Below are positions 1-10,256 of a stretch of DNA of 64,000 nucleotides, in pieces. A model generated the notes under the pieces. It was not told where the DNA came from. It did no database searches and saw only the letters and a list, made by a program, of their open reading frames with translations. How positions within the stretch are numbered: the first letter of the stretch is position 1; every line of letters starts with the position of its first letter. The translations under genes and the position numbers were made by a program. This DNA is from Allobaculum sp. Allo2 (lineage in GTDB: Bacteria > Bacillota_I > Bacilli_A > Erysipelotrichales > Erysipelotrichaceae): NCBI RefSeq assembly GCF_022701175.1, contig NZ_CP078088.1:2108001-2172000 (forward strand). Reading direction: 5' to 3'.

Positions 1-1
1 C

Positions 2-244
2 GAAATTAACCGTTACGCGCACATTTACGTTTCCCTGATTCCGGATGGCGATCTGGAAATTGCCAGCCCTTCGGGCGACGTAGTACAGGTAAATCTGCCC
101 GTTTCGATGCTCAAAAACTGGGATATCGACTACATCGCAGGTACGGAGCGCGATGCGCAGGTTCTCGACGCCGGCGGCATTTCCTACCAGATTGTTTACG
201 ATGACGAGAATACCGAAGACGTGATTTACCAGATCCTCGACTAG
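2..244 (+). CDS. C-terminal part of an unrecognised protein
   Basis: An open frame runs in from the left edge and stops at a TAG at 242-244, giving the last 80 residues. The piece is rich in Asp, Glu and Ile, with no Cys and no obvious membrane segment or catalytic motif. A clear rho-independent terminator follows at 313-342, which supports this as the real end of a transcription unit. I do not recognise the family, and the N-terminus lies outside the window. Confidence 0.6.
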   Translation, partial: EINRYAHIYVSLIPDGDLEIASPSGDVVQVNLPVSMLKNWDIDYIAGTERDAQVLDAGGISYQIVYDDENTEDVIYQILD

Positions 245-312
245 TCCGTACACCTCGTTTCCTGGCTGCATATCAACCACAGCCCGCAAGAAATTTGCTT
301 CGTTCTTTCTTC

Positions 313-342
313 CCCTGTTCACGACTTGAACAGGGATTTTTT
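313..342 (+). terminator. Rho-independent terminator of the first gene
   Basis: An 8-bp perfect stem (CCCTGTTC / GAACAGGG) with a 7-base loop is followed by A and six T. It lies 70 bases after the stop of the edge gene. The rest of 245-562 shows no gene that I can support; the small open frames there have no ribosome-binding site and no protein-like composition. Confidence 0.8.
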
Positions 343-562
343 CTGCTTTCCGTATTCTGCTATCCGTATGCTGCTTTCCGCTTTGCTCGCTCCCTTCGCC
401 CCATTTGCTTCGACACATTTGTCTCGCCGATTCGCTTCGACACGGCCCCTTCTGCCAATTCGTATCGACAAATTTCTGTGCCGGAGGATGCACGTTTATT
501 GAGCGAAACACGGTTGCGGGATGAATGTCGAAAGCGGATATTCGTATTTATTTCGTCTGGGT

Positions 563-609
563 ATAAAAAGCAGCAGGATGGCCTGTCCTGTGTGACTGAC
601 CATCCCGCT
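563..609 (-). terminator. Terminator of the FemAB-like gene
   Basis: On the minus strand an imperfect ten-pair stem (AGCGGGATGG / CCATCCTGCT) leads into a short T-tract (GCTTTTTAT). It lies about 160 bases after the stop of the minus-strand gene at 770. Confidence 0.6.
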
Positions 610-769
610 GGATTTCTAAGTCTGTTCTGTGAATCGGATTTGTGAATTTGCAGGATCGAAACGACTGGCTTTATAAAGCGAATCGTCTGAACGTGAGCGC
701 TTGTCGATTGCTCCCGTTTCTTCCTGTATTCCGGATTGAACTGTATTGCCGGCTGAATTTCTTTCGGAT

Positions 770-1880
770 TTACTTGTTCAGGCGCTGTTCGAAGATTTTG
801 CCCATCGCGTTGAGCGGTTTGTCGAAAATGCCGAACGTACGAACAACGGTCGCACCGAGTTCGCGTTTGAAAAAGAAGCTGCCGTAGCCGTCCTGACCCT
901 TTTCAAAGTAGCCGCTGATTCCGCCGTAGTTGTAGCGTTCCAGACCGAGTTCAAGGGCGTGCTTATACATCTCATGATGGATGAAGCCGGAAAGGTTATA
1001 GCGGACGGCACTGCGGTCAATTCCGCCGAAGTAACATAACATTTCCATGTTGGTTACGTACCAGTAGCCGCCGTAAACCAGCTGTCCATCCGCATTGTGG
1101 ACTTTGACGAGCTTGCAGTAACCGTCGGATACGCTGGCCAGATCGCGGCGCTTTTCGCCGGATCCGGTATCAAAGTTCTTGTATTCGCCGGACTTGTCAA
1201 GCATGCCTTCGATATCGGCCCAGTCCTGCTCTTCCATTTCGGACGGATTCTTGATGGTCAGCGTAAAGCCTTCGCGTTCGGCCTTATGGGTATACTTTCT
1301 CGAGCTGCCGGACATCAGCTTGTCGATATCCGCAATGTCCCGGTTTGGAATTTCCGGAGTGAGCTTGCCCTGATAGCCTTTGTGGTGCTGGTTGATGCCG
1401 TCTTTGAGCTCAACGACCGACTGCCATGTAATCTGATGGCTCGTATCGGTGCCTAACGGCGATTCGTGCCAGTGAAATCCGTTTTTTCGGCGAGAGCGAG
1501 ATGCTCTTTCGTGTTGTCAAAGCCGCCTTCCACAACGGCGCCTTCGCGGTCGTATTCTTTTACTTCCACAGACGATTCAATACGCCATAGAATGAAGCCT
1601 TCCTTTTTCAGATACTCGGAAGCTTCTTCCAGGAAGTCCGCGTCATGAGCGCGGTCATCGCTTAAAAGCCGCCGGCAGTATACGCAAACTTCCACATCTT
1701 CATAGCGGGTTTGGGTTCAACGATGACGGCATGGGTAATGCGGTTTTCGTCATTGATTCCCGCCAGAATGAAACGGTCATACAGTTTCGCGTACGAGGGA
1801 ATCTGCAGGAAGACAAAGCCTAACTGGCTGTCTTCGATAAATTTTTCATATTGTTCAATAGTAATCTGTTCAATTCGCAT
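770..1880 (-). CDS. FemAB/FemX-family peptidoglycan amino-acyl ligase (two frameshifts)
   Basis: Three consecutive minus-strand frames read as one protein of about 370 residues, the usual length of the FemAB family. These enzymes use aminoacyl-tRNA to add amino acids to the lipid II stem peptide at the inner membrane face. Visible signs are the N-terminal RIEQITIEQYEKFI, the aromatic central part with FLQIPSYAKLY, and a C-terminal GNAT-like half ending in GLERYNYGGISG and FFKRELGA, typical of the fold. The start is the ATG at 1880 (MRIEQ); upstream codons of that frame are not protein-like. Frame changes fall near 1675 and 1455. The nearby tRNA-Lys gene is suggestive for an amino-acyl-tRNA-dependent enzyme, but adjacency alone proves nothing. 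The amino acid it transfers cannot be read from the sequence. Confidence 0.8.
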
Positions 1881-2174
1881 GAATATCTTCCAATCTTTAA
1901 TAAACGCGCCTTCATTATACCCTGTCACAATATCTCTTCCAATTTGAGGGGACGGCGAACGAACTAACATTTTAGGCAGCCTTTCTTCAATTGCAAATGC
2001 ATCGGTTTTCTTTTGTGTCTGTTCTGTGTTCGAATCGAACGCGCCTTAATTTTTACACGCCCGTTGAAAATCAACTTTTTTCATTTTTTGTTTTTGGAAT
2101 TGCATTCCGGCCCAGCTGTGTTATTATGTTCAGGCAGTCACGAGGGCGCAAGTTCTCATGACAAAACAAATCAT

Positions 2175-2250
2175 GGATCCTTAGCTCAGCTGGCAGAGCA
2201 ACTGACTCTTAATCAGTGGGTCTAGGGTTCGAATCCCTAAGGATCCACCA
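2175..2250 (+). tRNA. tRNA-Lys (anticodon CUU)
   Basis: A full cloverleaf is present: 7-bp acceptor stem GGATCCT/AGGATCC, D-arm with AGCTCAGCTGGCAGAGC, anticodon stem ACTGA/TCAGT around loop CTCTTAA (anticodon CTT), T-arm with GGTTCGAATCC, discriminator A and an encoded CCA end. A strong terminator follows directly. Confidence 0.97.
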
Positions 2251-2262
2251 CTTGAAACCAGA

Positions 2263-2290
2263 TCGAACACTTCGCAGTGTTCGATTTTTT
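2263..2290 (+). terminator. Terminator of tRNA-Lys
   Basis: Perfect stem TCGAACAC/GTGTTCGA with a short loop, followed by seven T, 12 bases after the tRNA CCA end. Confidence 0.9.
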
Positions 2291-2488
2291 TGCGCTTTTT
2301 TGAGCGAGACTTTCCATTTTCCTTAGCATCCTGCTTTCCTTTGCAGCCTCCTTCCGGGGAAGGTCTTTTTCAGACCGTGCCGAGTCGTGCGCTCTATTTC
2401 GCCGCTGAGGTCTGCTGCTCCCTCATCCTGGCGGTTCCCTTTGTCCGTTACGAACGGCTATAACGAAAAAATCGGTTTCAGAAACTTT

Positions 2489-2521
2489 CCAATCCAGTCG
2501 CCTTTTGCGGCTGGATTTTTT
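2489..2521 (+). terminator. Second terminator-like hairpin in the 2251-2643 gap
   Basis: Stem AATCCAGTCGC/GCGGCTGGATT with one mismatch, followed by T6. No plus-strand gene lies between it and the tRNA, so it may be a backup terminator or the end of an unseen small RNA. The remaining 2291-2488 stretch shows nothing I can name. Confidence 0.6.
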
Positions 2522-2527
2522 GTGCCG

Positions 2528-2568
2528 TTAAAAAGCCCGCTGTATGTGCCTGGCGCACACTAGCGGGC
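2528..2568 (-). terminator. Terminator of the Arg/Ser-rich membrane protein gene
   Basis: On the minus strand a long stem (CCCGCT...AGCGGG plus an inner GTGC/GCAC) is followed by CTTTTTAA. It starts about 75 bases after the stop at 2644. Confidence 0.8.
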
Positions 2569-2643
2569 AGAAAAACGAAAGAACAGGGAGAAAATCGAAG
2601 GGAAAACGTTAACCAATAAGAGATAGTTTCCGATTGTTTTTGA

Positions 2644-4169
2644 TTACTGACCAGGAACCATGCCCAGACGGTACAGAAGCTGTTCGAGCCAGACACTCAG
2701 ATCCGTCTGCTTAATCCAGACCATAAAAGCCGATTCTTCACCGGTCCTTGTGGAATGGCGAAGCAGACTGCTCACGCCGATCTGATGCAGATACATCCAG
2801 ACGCCAATGCCAAGCAGACCGCCGGCCAGACCCATGAGCAGCGTCATGAATATGGATTTGCGGGAAAGAAACAGCATCGAGCCGACGAACCAGAGAAAGT
2901 TCCAGCCGATCACCGACCAGCCGGTCAGAATCGCCTGCACCGCAAGAATCAGTACAGAAAGCACAAAGCCGAATACGCCCTTCGACTTGGCGTAATGCAC
3001 AAATGGCGCCAGCAGCGAACTCGCCGCCCCCAGCAGACCCCAGAAGACGAAGAGCTTCATCAGAAGCGTTCCATCGTACTGATAGGAATACCAGTAGTAG
3101 GCAATATCCATGAAGGAGAAAAACAGCAGAACGTTCGCGAACGCCGCCAGGCCGTTTTTGGAATAGACGCTGATCCCGACGGCACACATCATCCAGAACG
3201 GAAGATCCGAAAGTGAAACGGCCAGCGACTGGATCGTGCTGTCGGAAGGATGAAGATCAATATAGCGGGCAAAAAGGCCGAGGCCAAGACCTAAAGCCGA
3301 ATAGAGTACCGCCTGCAAAATCCATGGAATGCCTCCCTCGACGGCCGGAGCGGTCTCTGGAGTCTCGAGGGTCGTCCTCATAATGGGCATGCGTCTCGTA
3401 CTCGTCATCATATTCATCGGATGGCGCTGTTCGACTGCGAGATCTGCGTGAAGACGGTTCTGGATCGTTGTCCTGTACATATTCTCTGTTTTGGCGATGA
3501 TTGAAGTATGCGTCCTCCTTATCTTCGTCGTCTTCGCGGCGGCGGGCTGCACGGGCTTCCTTTCGATCCTGCGCTCTGGATGAGCGGCGATCGTCCCGAT
3601 CCCGGTCTTTGCGGGAACGTCTGGAAGAGCGGCGGCTTCTTCGCGAACGGCTGTCGTCTTCTGTGTATTCTCTTTGCAGGAGAGGCTGATCGTCTTCGTA
3701 CGGCGCATCGTCAAAGTCAGAATCCTGACCGGTATGGATGTCGTAACGATCTTCGTCACAGGCGGGATCCCAGTGGTCTGCATCATAACCTGAAGAGGGA
3801 TTTGAATACTCGTCCATTTCTTCTGCAAAGTCCGAAGATCTGGATGTCTTCCCATATGGGCTGCTTTGCGCATCAGCCGGAATATCCGGCATATCCCTGC
3901 GCGAGCGGAAATCCGTCTGGGGTACGCTTCGTTTTGGCTGTTCTCTGGAAGCAGTACTGGACAGATCCGGTTTTGCCTGCTGCGGCAGAGGACGCAAAAC
4001 GACCGGTTTGGACGGCTGAGCAGCTGAATTTATGTCGTTAGATGTCGCCGTTTTCGGATCTTCAAAAGATAAAGATCTTCTTCACGCAGATCCTCTTCAT
4101 ACACGGTTTCTTTCTTTGTATCTTCTGACGATTGGGTACCGCCAAAAAATCGTTGTGTGAATCTCTCAT
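2644..4169 (-). CDS. Multi-spanning membrane protein with Arg/Ser/Asp-rich cytoplasmic region (frameshifted)
   Basis: About 508 residues when the frames are joined. The start is an ATG at 4169 preceded by an excellent GGAGGG site (spacing about 5). The first ~270 residues are hydrophilic, acidic at first, then a run of Arg/Ser and Asp/Arg dipeptides (RSRRSRRSSRRSRKDRDRDD), then acidic again. From about residue 275 on there are six to seven hydrophobic segments, starting at GIPWILQAVLYSALG. Shifts are visible near 4145 (T6 where T7 restores the frame), near 4078 (A2 where A3 restores it) and near 3345. I do not recognise a family. The low-complexity charged region is likely disordered and cytoplasmic, and could bind nucleic acid or other polyanions; this is inference only. 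Confidence 0.75.
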
Positions 4170-4550
4170 CTTTTTCCCTCCTTCATGTACTTGCTCAAAA
4201 TTTGCGGGCCTGTTCGATTGGGCCCGTCTGGCACAAGCCGGCTTCTTCGTTTTTGAAACGGCACGCCTTTCTTCAACCGGTTATAGTAAAGAACAGAACC
4301 AGTCCCTGCAGGAACGGATTGTCAGGTGGCTGACCATGCGCTTTGTCCCAAAATGTTCGCCGGCTTAAAAGGACCGTTCTGATTTTGCCGGTTTTCCTTA
4401 AAAACAGATGAAGCAACGTCTTTGAAACAGCCTTATAAACTGACTGCGTTTTCCAGAGCCGCTTTTGTACGGCGTTTGTCCTTCCTGCAGTCAATTCCAT
4501 ATTCCTCTGCGGCCGTCGACGAAAGCCGATGACAGAAAGGAACTTTTATC
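4170..4550. other. Intergenic region between two divergent genes
   Basis: About 380 bases separate the minus-strand start at 4169 from the plus-strand start at 4551, so promoters of both must lie here. I see no convincing hairpin, RNA or protein gene; the short open frames in it lack ribosome-binding sites. Confidence 0.5.
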
Positions 4551-5194
4551 ATGAAAATTTATACGATTCGTCACGGAGAAACAAATATTAACCATCAGAA
4601 CCGCGTTCTGGGCCGAACGGATGAACCGCTCAATTACACGGGTTTAAAGCAGGCCGATCAGGCAGGTAAAGCACTGAAAGACATTGCCTTTGACGCTGTG
4701 TACTGCTCGCCCATGAAACGGGCCATGCAGACCGGAGAGGCCATTTCAAAAACACGAGCTTTCCTTTTGCGATGAAAATCGCCCCGGCTTTGATCGAACA
4801 GAACTTTGGCGTTTTTGAAGGCGCTCTGCGCAATGATCCCGAATACCAGAAAGAAAAGCATCAGTACTTCAAGCCGTTTGAAGGCGGGGAATCGTTTCTG
4901 GATGTGGCCGCCCGGGTATACACCTTTCTCGACGAGCTTCAGAAACAGTATCCGTCAAAGGCGCATAATGTTCTTCTCGTAACGCACGGCGGAATTTGCC
5001 GGGTGATTGAAAACTATTTCAAAGGCATGGATAATGAAGCCTATGCCGGCGCATTCTATCAAAACTGTGAGGTGAAGGTATTCGATACCGATACGCTGCA
5101 CCGGGACAGCCTGCAGCCGCTGACTCCGTCTTCATGTGTCCGCGATGACGATGCGCATGAAGAAAAAGATAGAGAGAAAGGAAGATGCAAATGA
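4551..5194 (+). CDS. Histidine phosphatase (phosphoglycerate mutase-like) family protein (one frameshift)
   Basis: About 214 residues after joining two frames, a normal length for the branch 1 histidine phosphatase superfamily. The catalytic RHGET motif is at residues 8-12 (MKIYTIRHGE) and the second catalytic histidine is in LLVTHGG; the LNYTGLKQA element also fits. The break near 4765 is one base missing in a TTCC run. An AAAGGAAC-like site precedes the ATG. The stop overlaps the start of the next gene as ATGA, so the two are co-transcribed. Substrate cannot be told: members include phosphoglycerate mutases, broad phosphatases and CobC-like enzymes. Confidence 0.82.
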
Positions 5195-7761
5195 GAACCA
5201 TCACAACCGGGATTCTTGCGCATGTCGATGCCGGAAAGACCACCTGTATTGAAAGCATGCTTCTGACCTCCGGCCAGATCCGCAAGGCTGGACGCGTCGA
5301 TCATCAGGACGCCTTTCTCGACTTTGACGAGCAGGAACGAAAACGAAAAATTACCATTTATTCCAAGCAGGCTTCCTTCACCTGGAAGGATACAACGATC
5401 AATGTCATCGATACGCCGGGCCATGCCGACTTTTCCGCTGAAATGGAACGTTCGCTTTCCATTCTCGATACGGCCATCGTTCTGATCAGTGCATTAGATG
5501 GCGTACAGTCGCATACCCGCACAATCTGGAAATGCCTGGATGCGTATCAGGTATCGTCCATCCTCTTTGTCAACAAGATGGACGCGACGTCCTATTCCAA
5601 AGAAGAACTGCTTTCGGACATTGAGAAAATCTGGATACCCGAATCGTAGATCTGAGCGTGGACGACTGGATCGAACAGTTTGCGGCGCTCGACGAAAAGC
5701 TGCTCGATGAATTTGTACAGACCGAAACCCTCTCCCCGCGTCCATGGCGCAGGCCGTCAAGGAGCGCAAGGCATTTCCGGTGCTGTTTGGCTCCGCACTG
5801 AAAAACGAAAACATCAGCGAACTGCTCGATGCTCTGCTTGCCTATACGCCAGAACAGGAATATCCAGAAGAATTTGGGGCGCGCGTCTTTAAAATCACGC
5901 TCGATTCCGCCAAGGCGCCGATTGCCCATCTTAAGCTGACCGGCGGAACGCTCCACGCCAAAGATGTAATTCACGATGAGCGCGGCGATCAGAAAGCCGA
6001 TCAGCTCTTCATGGCGAACGGACAGTCCATTCGTCCCGTCAAGGAAGCTTCGGCGGGCGATATCGTTCTGGTCAAAGGGCTTCAGAATCTGAAACCTGGC
6101 GACGGACTCGGTTTTGAGACGTCGCGCAAAGAAGCGCAGCTGAGCGCTTCCCTGTGCTACGCACTGATTTTGCCGGCCGGTGTAGATCCGGTCACGATGA
6201 TGGCGCCGCTGCGGCAGATGATGATGGAAGATCCGATGCTTCAGATCGAATTCGATGAAGCGTCCCAGACGATTTCCATCCGTCTGATGGGCGAAATTCA
6301 GAAAGAAATTCTCAAAAACCGGATTTACGAACGCACCGGTATTTTATGCGAATTTGGAAACGGGAAAATCGTCTACCAGGAAACGATTGACGATACCGTC
6401 TTTGGCTACGGCCATTTTGAACCGCTTCGCCACTATGCCGAAGTGCACCTGATGCTCGAACCGGGCAAACGCGGATCGGGCATGACGTATTCGTCCAAAG
6501 TTCCCCGCGACGTTTTGTCTCTGAACTGGCAGCGGCTCATCCTCTCTTCCCTTTCGGATCACGTCCAGAAAGGCATTCTGACCGGATCCGCGCTGACGGA
6601 TATTCATGTCACGCTGATCGCCGGCCGCGCTCACCAGAAACATACGCAGGGCGGGGACTTCCGTCAGGCAGCATCCCGGGCGATGCGCCAGGGCCTGAAA
6701 AGGCGCAGAACGTCTTGCTGGAACCGTTTTTCCGTTTTGAAATCACAACGCCTGCCGAAGATCTTTCCCGCATTTTGTACGAACTCGAAACCCGACGCGC
6801 CAAAGTTCAGGTAGAAGAAATGGAATCGGGAAAATGCGCATTACCGGACGCGGTCCGGTCAGCACGCTGATGAATCTGAATACGACACTTGCCTCCCTTT
6901 CCAAAGGGCGTGCCGATATTTCCGTGGAAAACGACGGCTACGACCGCTGCGAAAACGCCGAGGAAGTCATCGAACAGATCGGCTACGACGAAAGCCTCGA
7001 CCGCTTCTATCCTTCGGGATCGGTATTCTGCTCGAACGGTGTCGGCCTTACGATCGAATGGGATGAGGTGGAAGACCACCTGCACATTCCGCCCGTGGAC
7101 AATACCCAGACGGTTTCTTCGATTTCGATCAACTCGTCCAAAGTTTCCGCGCAGGAGCTGAACCGCGTCTTCCAGAACGCCGGCGGCAGCAACCAGAACG
7201 CGAAAAAGCCGGTCCATCCAAAAGAAACGAACCGACCTGTCGCTCGAACCAACGCAGGTTACGACCTTCTCGCATCTGCCAACGGTTCTGATCGTCGACG
7301 GGTATAACATGATTTACTCATGGCCGTCTCTGCGCGAAATTTCCTCGCATTCTTTATCGGATGCGCGCGAAGAGCTGATCAGTCTGCTCATCAACTACCA
7401 GGGGTACAAAGGGTATTCGCTGATCGTGGTCTTTGACGGCAACCGCCGCAAAGGCAATCCCGGCTCCTCTTCCAAAAACGGATCCGCTTCGATTGTGTAC
7501 ACGCCATCCGGCATCAGCGCAGATGCCTGGATTGAAAAGAAGGCCGCGGATCTCAAAGGCAAATTTCACTGCATTGCCGCCACGAGCGACGGCCTCATTC
7601 AGAACTCCGTCTTCTCCCATGGCGCCACAAGAATTTCCGCCAGAGAACTCGAACGCGCAGTTCTCTCCGTCAACGAAAGCGCCTTTGCAGCACTTAAAAG
7701 CATTAAAAACGATGGCCTGTCGATGACAGAACAGGCCATCGTTTTTCTTTGCGCAGGATAG
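5191..7761 (+). CDS. TetM-like translation-factor GTPase fused to a YacP/Rae1-type NYN nuclease domain (several frameshifts)
   Basis: Joined frames give about 857 residues. Residues 1-270 form an EF-G/TetM-type G domain: P-loop GILAHVDAGKTT, switch I KITIYSKQ, DTPGHADF and NKMD. EF-G domains II-V follow, including VTLIAGRAHQKHTQGGDF and ITGRGPVSTLMN. After about residue 690 comes a PIN/NYN-type domain: VLIVDGYNMIYSW, an INYQGYKGYSLIVVFD strand, a Thr/Ala-Asp-Trp-Ile-Glu element, IAATSD and GATRISARELE, matching the YacP/Rae1 ribosome-associated endonuclease family. The start is the ATG at 5191 (AAAGGAAG, spacing 7), not the ATG at 5185. Shifts fall near 5635, 5740, 6700 and 7225. The YSPVST-type loop of true tetracycline-protection proteins is not seen, so drug resistance should not be assumed. 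The last codons lie inside the terminator, so the true stop may be slightly earlier. Confidence 0.8.
7708..7747 (+). terminator. Terminator of the GTPase-NYN gene
   Basis: Thirteen-base arms (AACGATGGCCTGT / ACAGGCCATCGTT) with a 10-base loop, followed by T-rich sequence. The stem overlaps the last codons of the annotated frame. Confidence 0.9.
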
Positions 7762-7948
7762 AGAGCACTTGAAAACAATCTGCGTGCGCCTTTCCAGGCG
7801 CCGTTCTCGTCTGTGCTTTTCGTTCATTCCCTCTGCGCTTTGCCTGCGCGATAACTATACTGAAGAAAAAAGAAGCTCCTGCACGTTTTTGCCGCTCTGC
7901 AGTTCTTACCGTATTGCGACATTTCCTCAGGAGCCGGGGAGGAACCTT

Positions 7949-8458
7949 ATGGAATCCTGCAGTGAAAATCCAATTTTTAAACGCGCTTCCGTGCGGGCGT
8001 GGACCGATCAGCCCGTATCGCGCGAACAGATTATCGATGTTCTCAAAGCCGGCATGCAGGCGCCTAGCGCCATGAACAGCCAGCCCTGGGAATTTGCAGT
8101 TATCACCAATCCGGAAATGAAAACCCGACTGGCCGGCATTTCTCCATATTCGCATTTTGCGGCCGGCGCGCCGGTTTTGCTTGCCGTTCTGTGTCGCAAG
8201 GAGAACAGCTGTCCGCCCTACAATGAAATCGACATGGGCATCTGCATCGAAAACCTGCTTCTGGAAATCACAGCGCTCGGTCTGGGCGGCGTCTGCCTTG
8301 GCGTAGCCCCTTTGAAAGACCGAATGAAGTATATGGCGGATGTTCTTCAGCTGGATGAAACTTTAGAATCGATTGCGCTGGTTCCGTTTGGCTATCCAAA
8401 GCAGGACGTTCATGTAACTGAACATTTTGATCCAGAGCGTATTCGCTGGATCGAATAG
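7949..8458 (+). CDS. Nitroreductase-family FMN oxidoreductase
   Basis: An intact 169-residue frame. The start is the ATG at 7949 with GAGGAA eight bases upstream; the longer frame before it is not protein-like. Family signs are the N-terminal RASVRAWTDQPVSREQI with the FMN-phosphate-contacting arginines, APSAMNSQPWEF, and the GIAxxNLLL-like MGICIENLLLEITALGLGGVCLG segment. Such small enzymes reduce nitro compounds, quinones or related substrates with NAD(P)H as homodimers in the cytoplasm; the natural substrate is unknown. The leader at about 7873-7934 can form a long-range GCTCCTG/CAGGAGC pairing that may matter for expression. An IS4 element lies 80 bases downstream. Confidence 0.9.
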   Translation: MESCSENPIFKRASVRAWTDQPVSREQIIDVLKAGMQAPSAMNSQPWEFAVITNPEMKTRLAGISPYSHFAAGAPVLLAVLCRKENSCPPYNEIDMGICIENLLLEITALGLGGVCLGVAPLKDRMKYMADVLQLDETLESIALVPFGYPKQDVHVTEHFDPERIRWIE

Positions 8459-8571
8459 CCGGCGTTCTTCGCTTTCTAAAAAGACGACTATCATTTTTGC
8501 TTCGCAGGTCACTGAATTCTGCGGAGTTTTTTCTGGTAAGAGGAGCAATGTCATTAAGTTAAGATTTCTCA

Positions 8572-8607
8572 GACCACATCAGCGTTAAGCAGTGATGTGG
8601 TCTTTTT
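8572..8607 (+). terminator. Terminator hairpin just inside the left end of the IS4 element
   Basis: GACCACATC/GATGTGGTC stem followed by T5, nine bases inside the left inverted repeat. In this position it would stop transcripts entering from the host side and keep the transposase silent. Confidence 0.8.
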
Positions 8608-8731
8608 CTACTCTTCAAGTCAAATCTCGAATGATTCGAGTTTTTCACTTTTTCTAAAAATCTATTGACAAATTTCTGCCGCCGCGCAGCTGCTTCGCAG
8701 CCGATGGGGAGAACTTAAAGGAGTTTTCCCT

Positions 8732-9963
8732 ATGACTGCTATCGCCAAAGAATGTTCTTTCTTCAGAAACACCTTCCTCAATATCATCAGCTCAGAAACG
8801 GCGAACCCTGCCAATTTTACTTCTCAGTCCGCCTTCACCCGTAAGCGGCAGATTGACCTGCATGAGCTTGTCCTCCTTCCGTTTCAGCTGACAGAGGAAT
8901 CCCTCGCTGCTTCCTTTCCCTGGATCCTGTTTAAGGGCGGATCATCTGTTTCAGCCTCTGCTGTGTCTCAGGCCCGTTCCAAAATCAACTCTTCACTTTA
9001 TAAAAACGTCTTCAATCGGTTTAACAAGGCAACTTCCAGCTCTGATGTTAAAACCTTCAAGGGTTATCGCCTCCTCGCTGTAGATGGAAGCGAGATTCAA
9101 GTTCTTCCTGAACAGGACAATGACATCACCTATGGCGCTTCTAAAAAGGCAAGAAGAGGCACTTTGTTCATTTGAATGCCGAATTCGACGCCCTCAACTC
9201 CGTCTTTACTGACGCGCTGCTTCAACCCGGCTCTGAGAAGAATGAAGATTCAGCTCTTCTTGAACTCGCTCAGCGTTCTTCATTTCAGAAAGCCATCTTC
9301 ATCGCTGATCGGGGATACGAAGCTCTTATGTCTTTCTATCGCCTGCAGAAGGAACATGTCCCTTTTGTCATACGTATCAAAGACGAGACATCATCTACAA
9401 GCATTCTCAAGTACTATAAGACTCCCGAGTCAGAAGAGTATGACATTCCTTTCAATGTGATTCTGACCAGTAAAAACAACAGGCATGTCAAAGACCATTG
9501 GGATGTCTATAAGTACATCTCTTCGTACAGGAAGCAGCCTGAATTTGACGGTCAAACGACTGAACTCCCTTTAAATATCAGGGTTGTGAGGTTCAAAGCT
9601 GCCTGCGAAGGGAATGAATCATTCATTACCGTCTGCACCAATCTGTCGGAAGCTGAGTTTGGGACCGAGGACATCAAGCAGATCTACCGTCTGCGCTGGC
9701 AGGTTGAAGTCGGCTTCAGGGGACTGAAACGAAACACCGATCTTGAATGGACTCATTCAAGGAAGCTTGATCTGGTCCAGGCAGAGATCTATGCCAAAAT
9801 GACTCTCTACAATCTTTGTTCCCGTTTGCGCAACAAGGTAGAAAGATCTCGTCAGCACCAGAAGCGCATCGCTCAGGCCAAAAAGCACAAGCAGAAGGCA
9901 GATTTCGGATTCATCATCAAAACGATTCAACAGTGGCTGTTCAAAAAGCCAGAATCAGCTTGA
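8732..9963 (+). CDS. IS4-family DDE transposase (one frameshift)
   Basis: About 410 residues in two frames. DDE residues appear as AVDGSEIQV (first Asp), IADRGYE (second Asp) and the Y-(2)-R-(3)-E-(6)-K signature YRLRWQVEVGFRGLK typical of IS4. The frames join through KKRHFVHLNAEFDA near 9150. An AAAGGAG site lies upstream of the ATG. The break is probably a one-base error, though it could also inactivate this copy. Confidence 0.92.
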
Positions 9964-10064
9964 GTACACTGGAAGATCTTCTTCTGGCCAGGATATCTCC
10001 GATCAGAGAAGGAAGAGCTGATACCAGAAAGAAGAAGTGACAGATTTGAAAACCGAAAAGTCAT

Positions 10065-10102
10065 CAGGATGATTTTTTCAACAGGTAGAAAATCATCCTT
10101 TT
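10065..10102 (+). terminator. Terminator hairpin near the right end of the IS4 element
   Basis: AGGATGATTTT/AAAATCATCCT stem followed by TTT, downstream of the transposase stop. The same GGATGATTT/AAATCATCC stem occurs inside both IS66 copies. Confidence 0.75.
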
Positions 10103-10222
10103 CGTCATGCCTGAGACGCAAAATATAAGAAATAACAACGCTCATGAACAGGGTATACGATTTTTATCCCTCCTTAACTTAATGACATTGGTAAGAGGAG
10201 ATTTAAAAACAAGTCTTCGGGC

Positions 10223-10256
10223 TTGACTTTCCAAAATAGTTAGTCGATGCTAATCA
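10223..10256 (+). promoter_or_regulatory. Possible promoter and iron-type operator of the ABC importer
   Basis: A TTGACT -35-like hexamer at 10223-10228 is followed by TTAGTCGATGCTAA at 10240-10253, with inverted TTAG/CTAA ends that resemble DtxR/IdeR-family operators. The -10 element is not clear and spacing is poor, so this is tentative. It lies 33 bases from the right end of the IS4 element. Confidence 0.3.

Larger units (their letters stand above)
8546..10190 (+). mobile_element. IS4-family insertion sequence, complete, 1645 bp
   Basis: The element is bounded by perfect 18-bp inverted repeats, CAATGTCATTAAGTTAAG at 8546-8563 and its complement at 10173-10190. A perfect 10-bp target duplication GTAAGAGGAG flanks it (8536-8545 and 10191-10200). 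It contains a single transposase frame and a terminator hairpin just inside each end. The 10-bp duplication fits IS4/IS231-like elements. Intact ends and an exact target duplication indicate a recent insertion. Confidence 0.95.

Noticed and set aside
295-887. Short plus-strand frames after the first gene
   Set aside because: One begins inside the plus-strand terminator region, neither has a ribosome-binding site, and the later one overlaps the FemAB-like gene end.
5191-7761. Tetracycline resistance gene
   Set aside because: Only distantly TetM-like. The drug-displacing YSPVST-type loop is not seen and an NYN domain is fused; resistance cannot be claimed from family membership.
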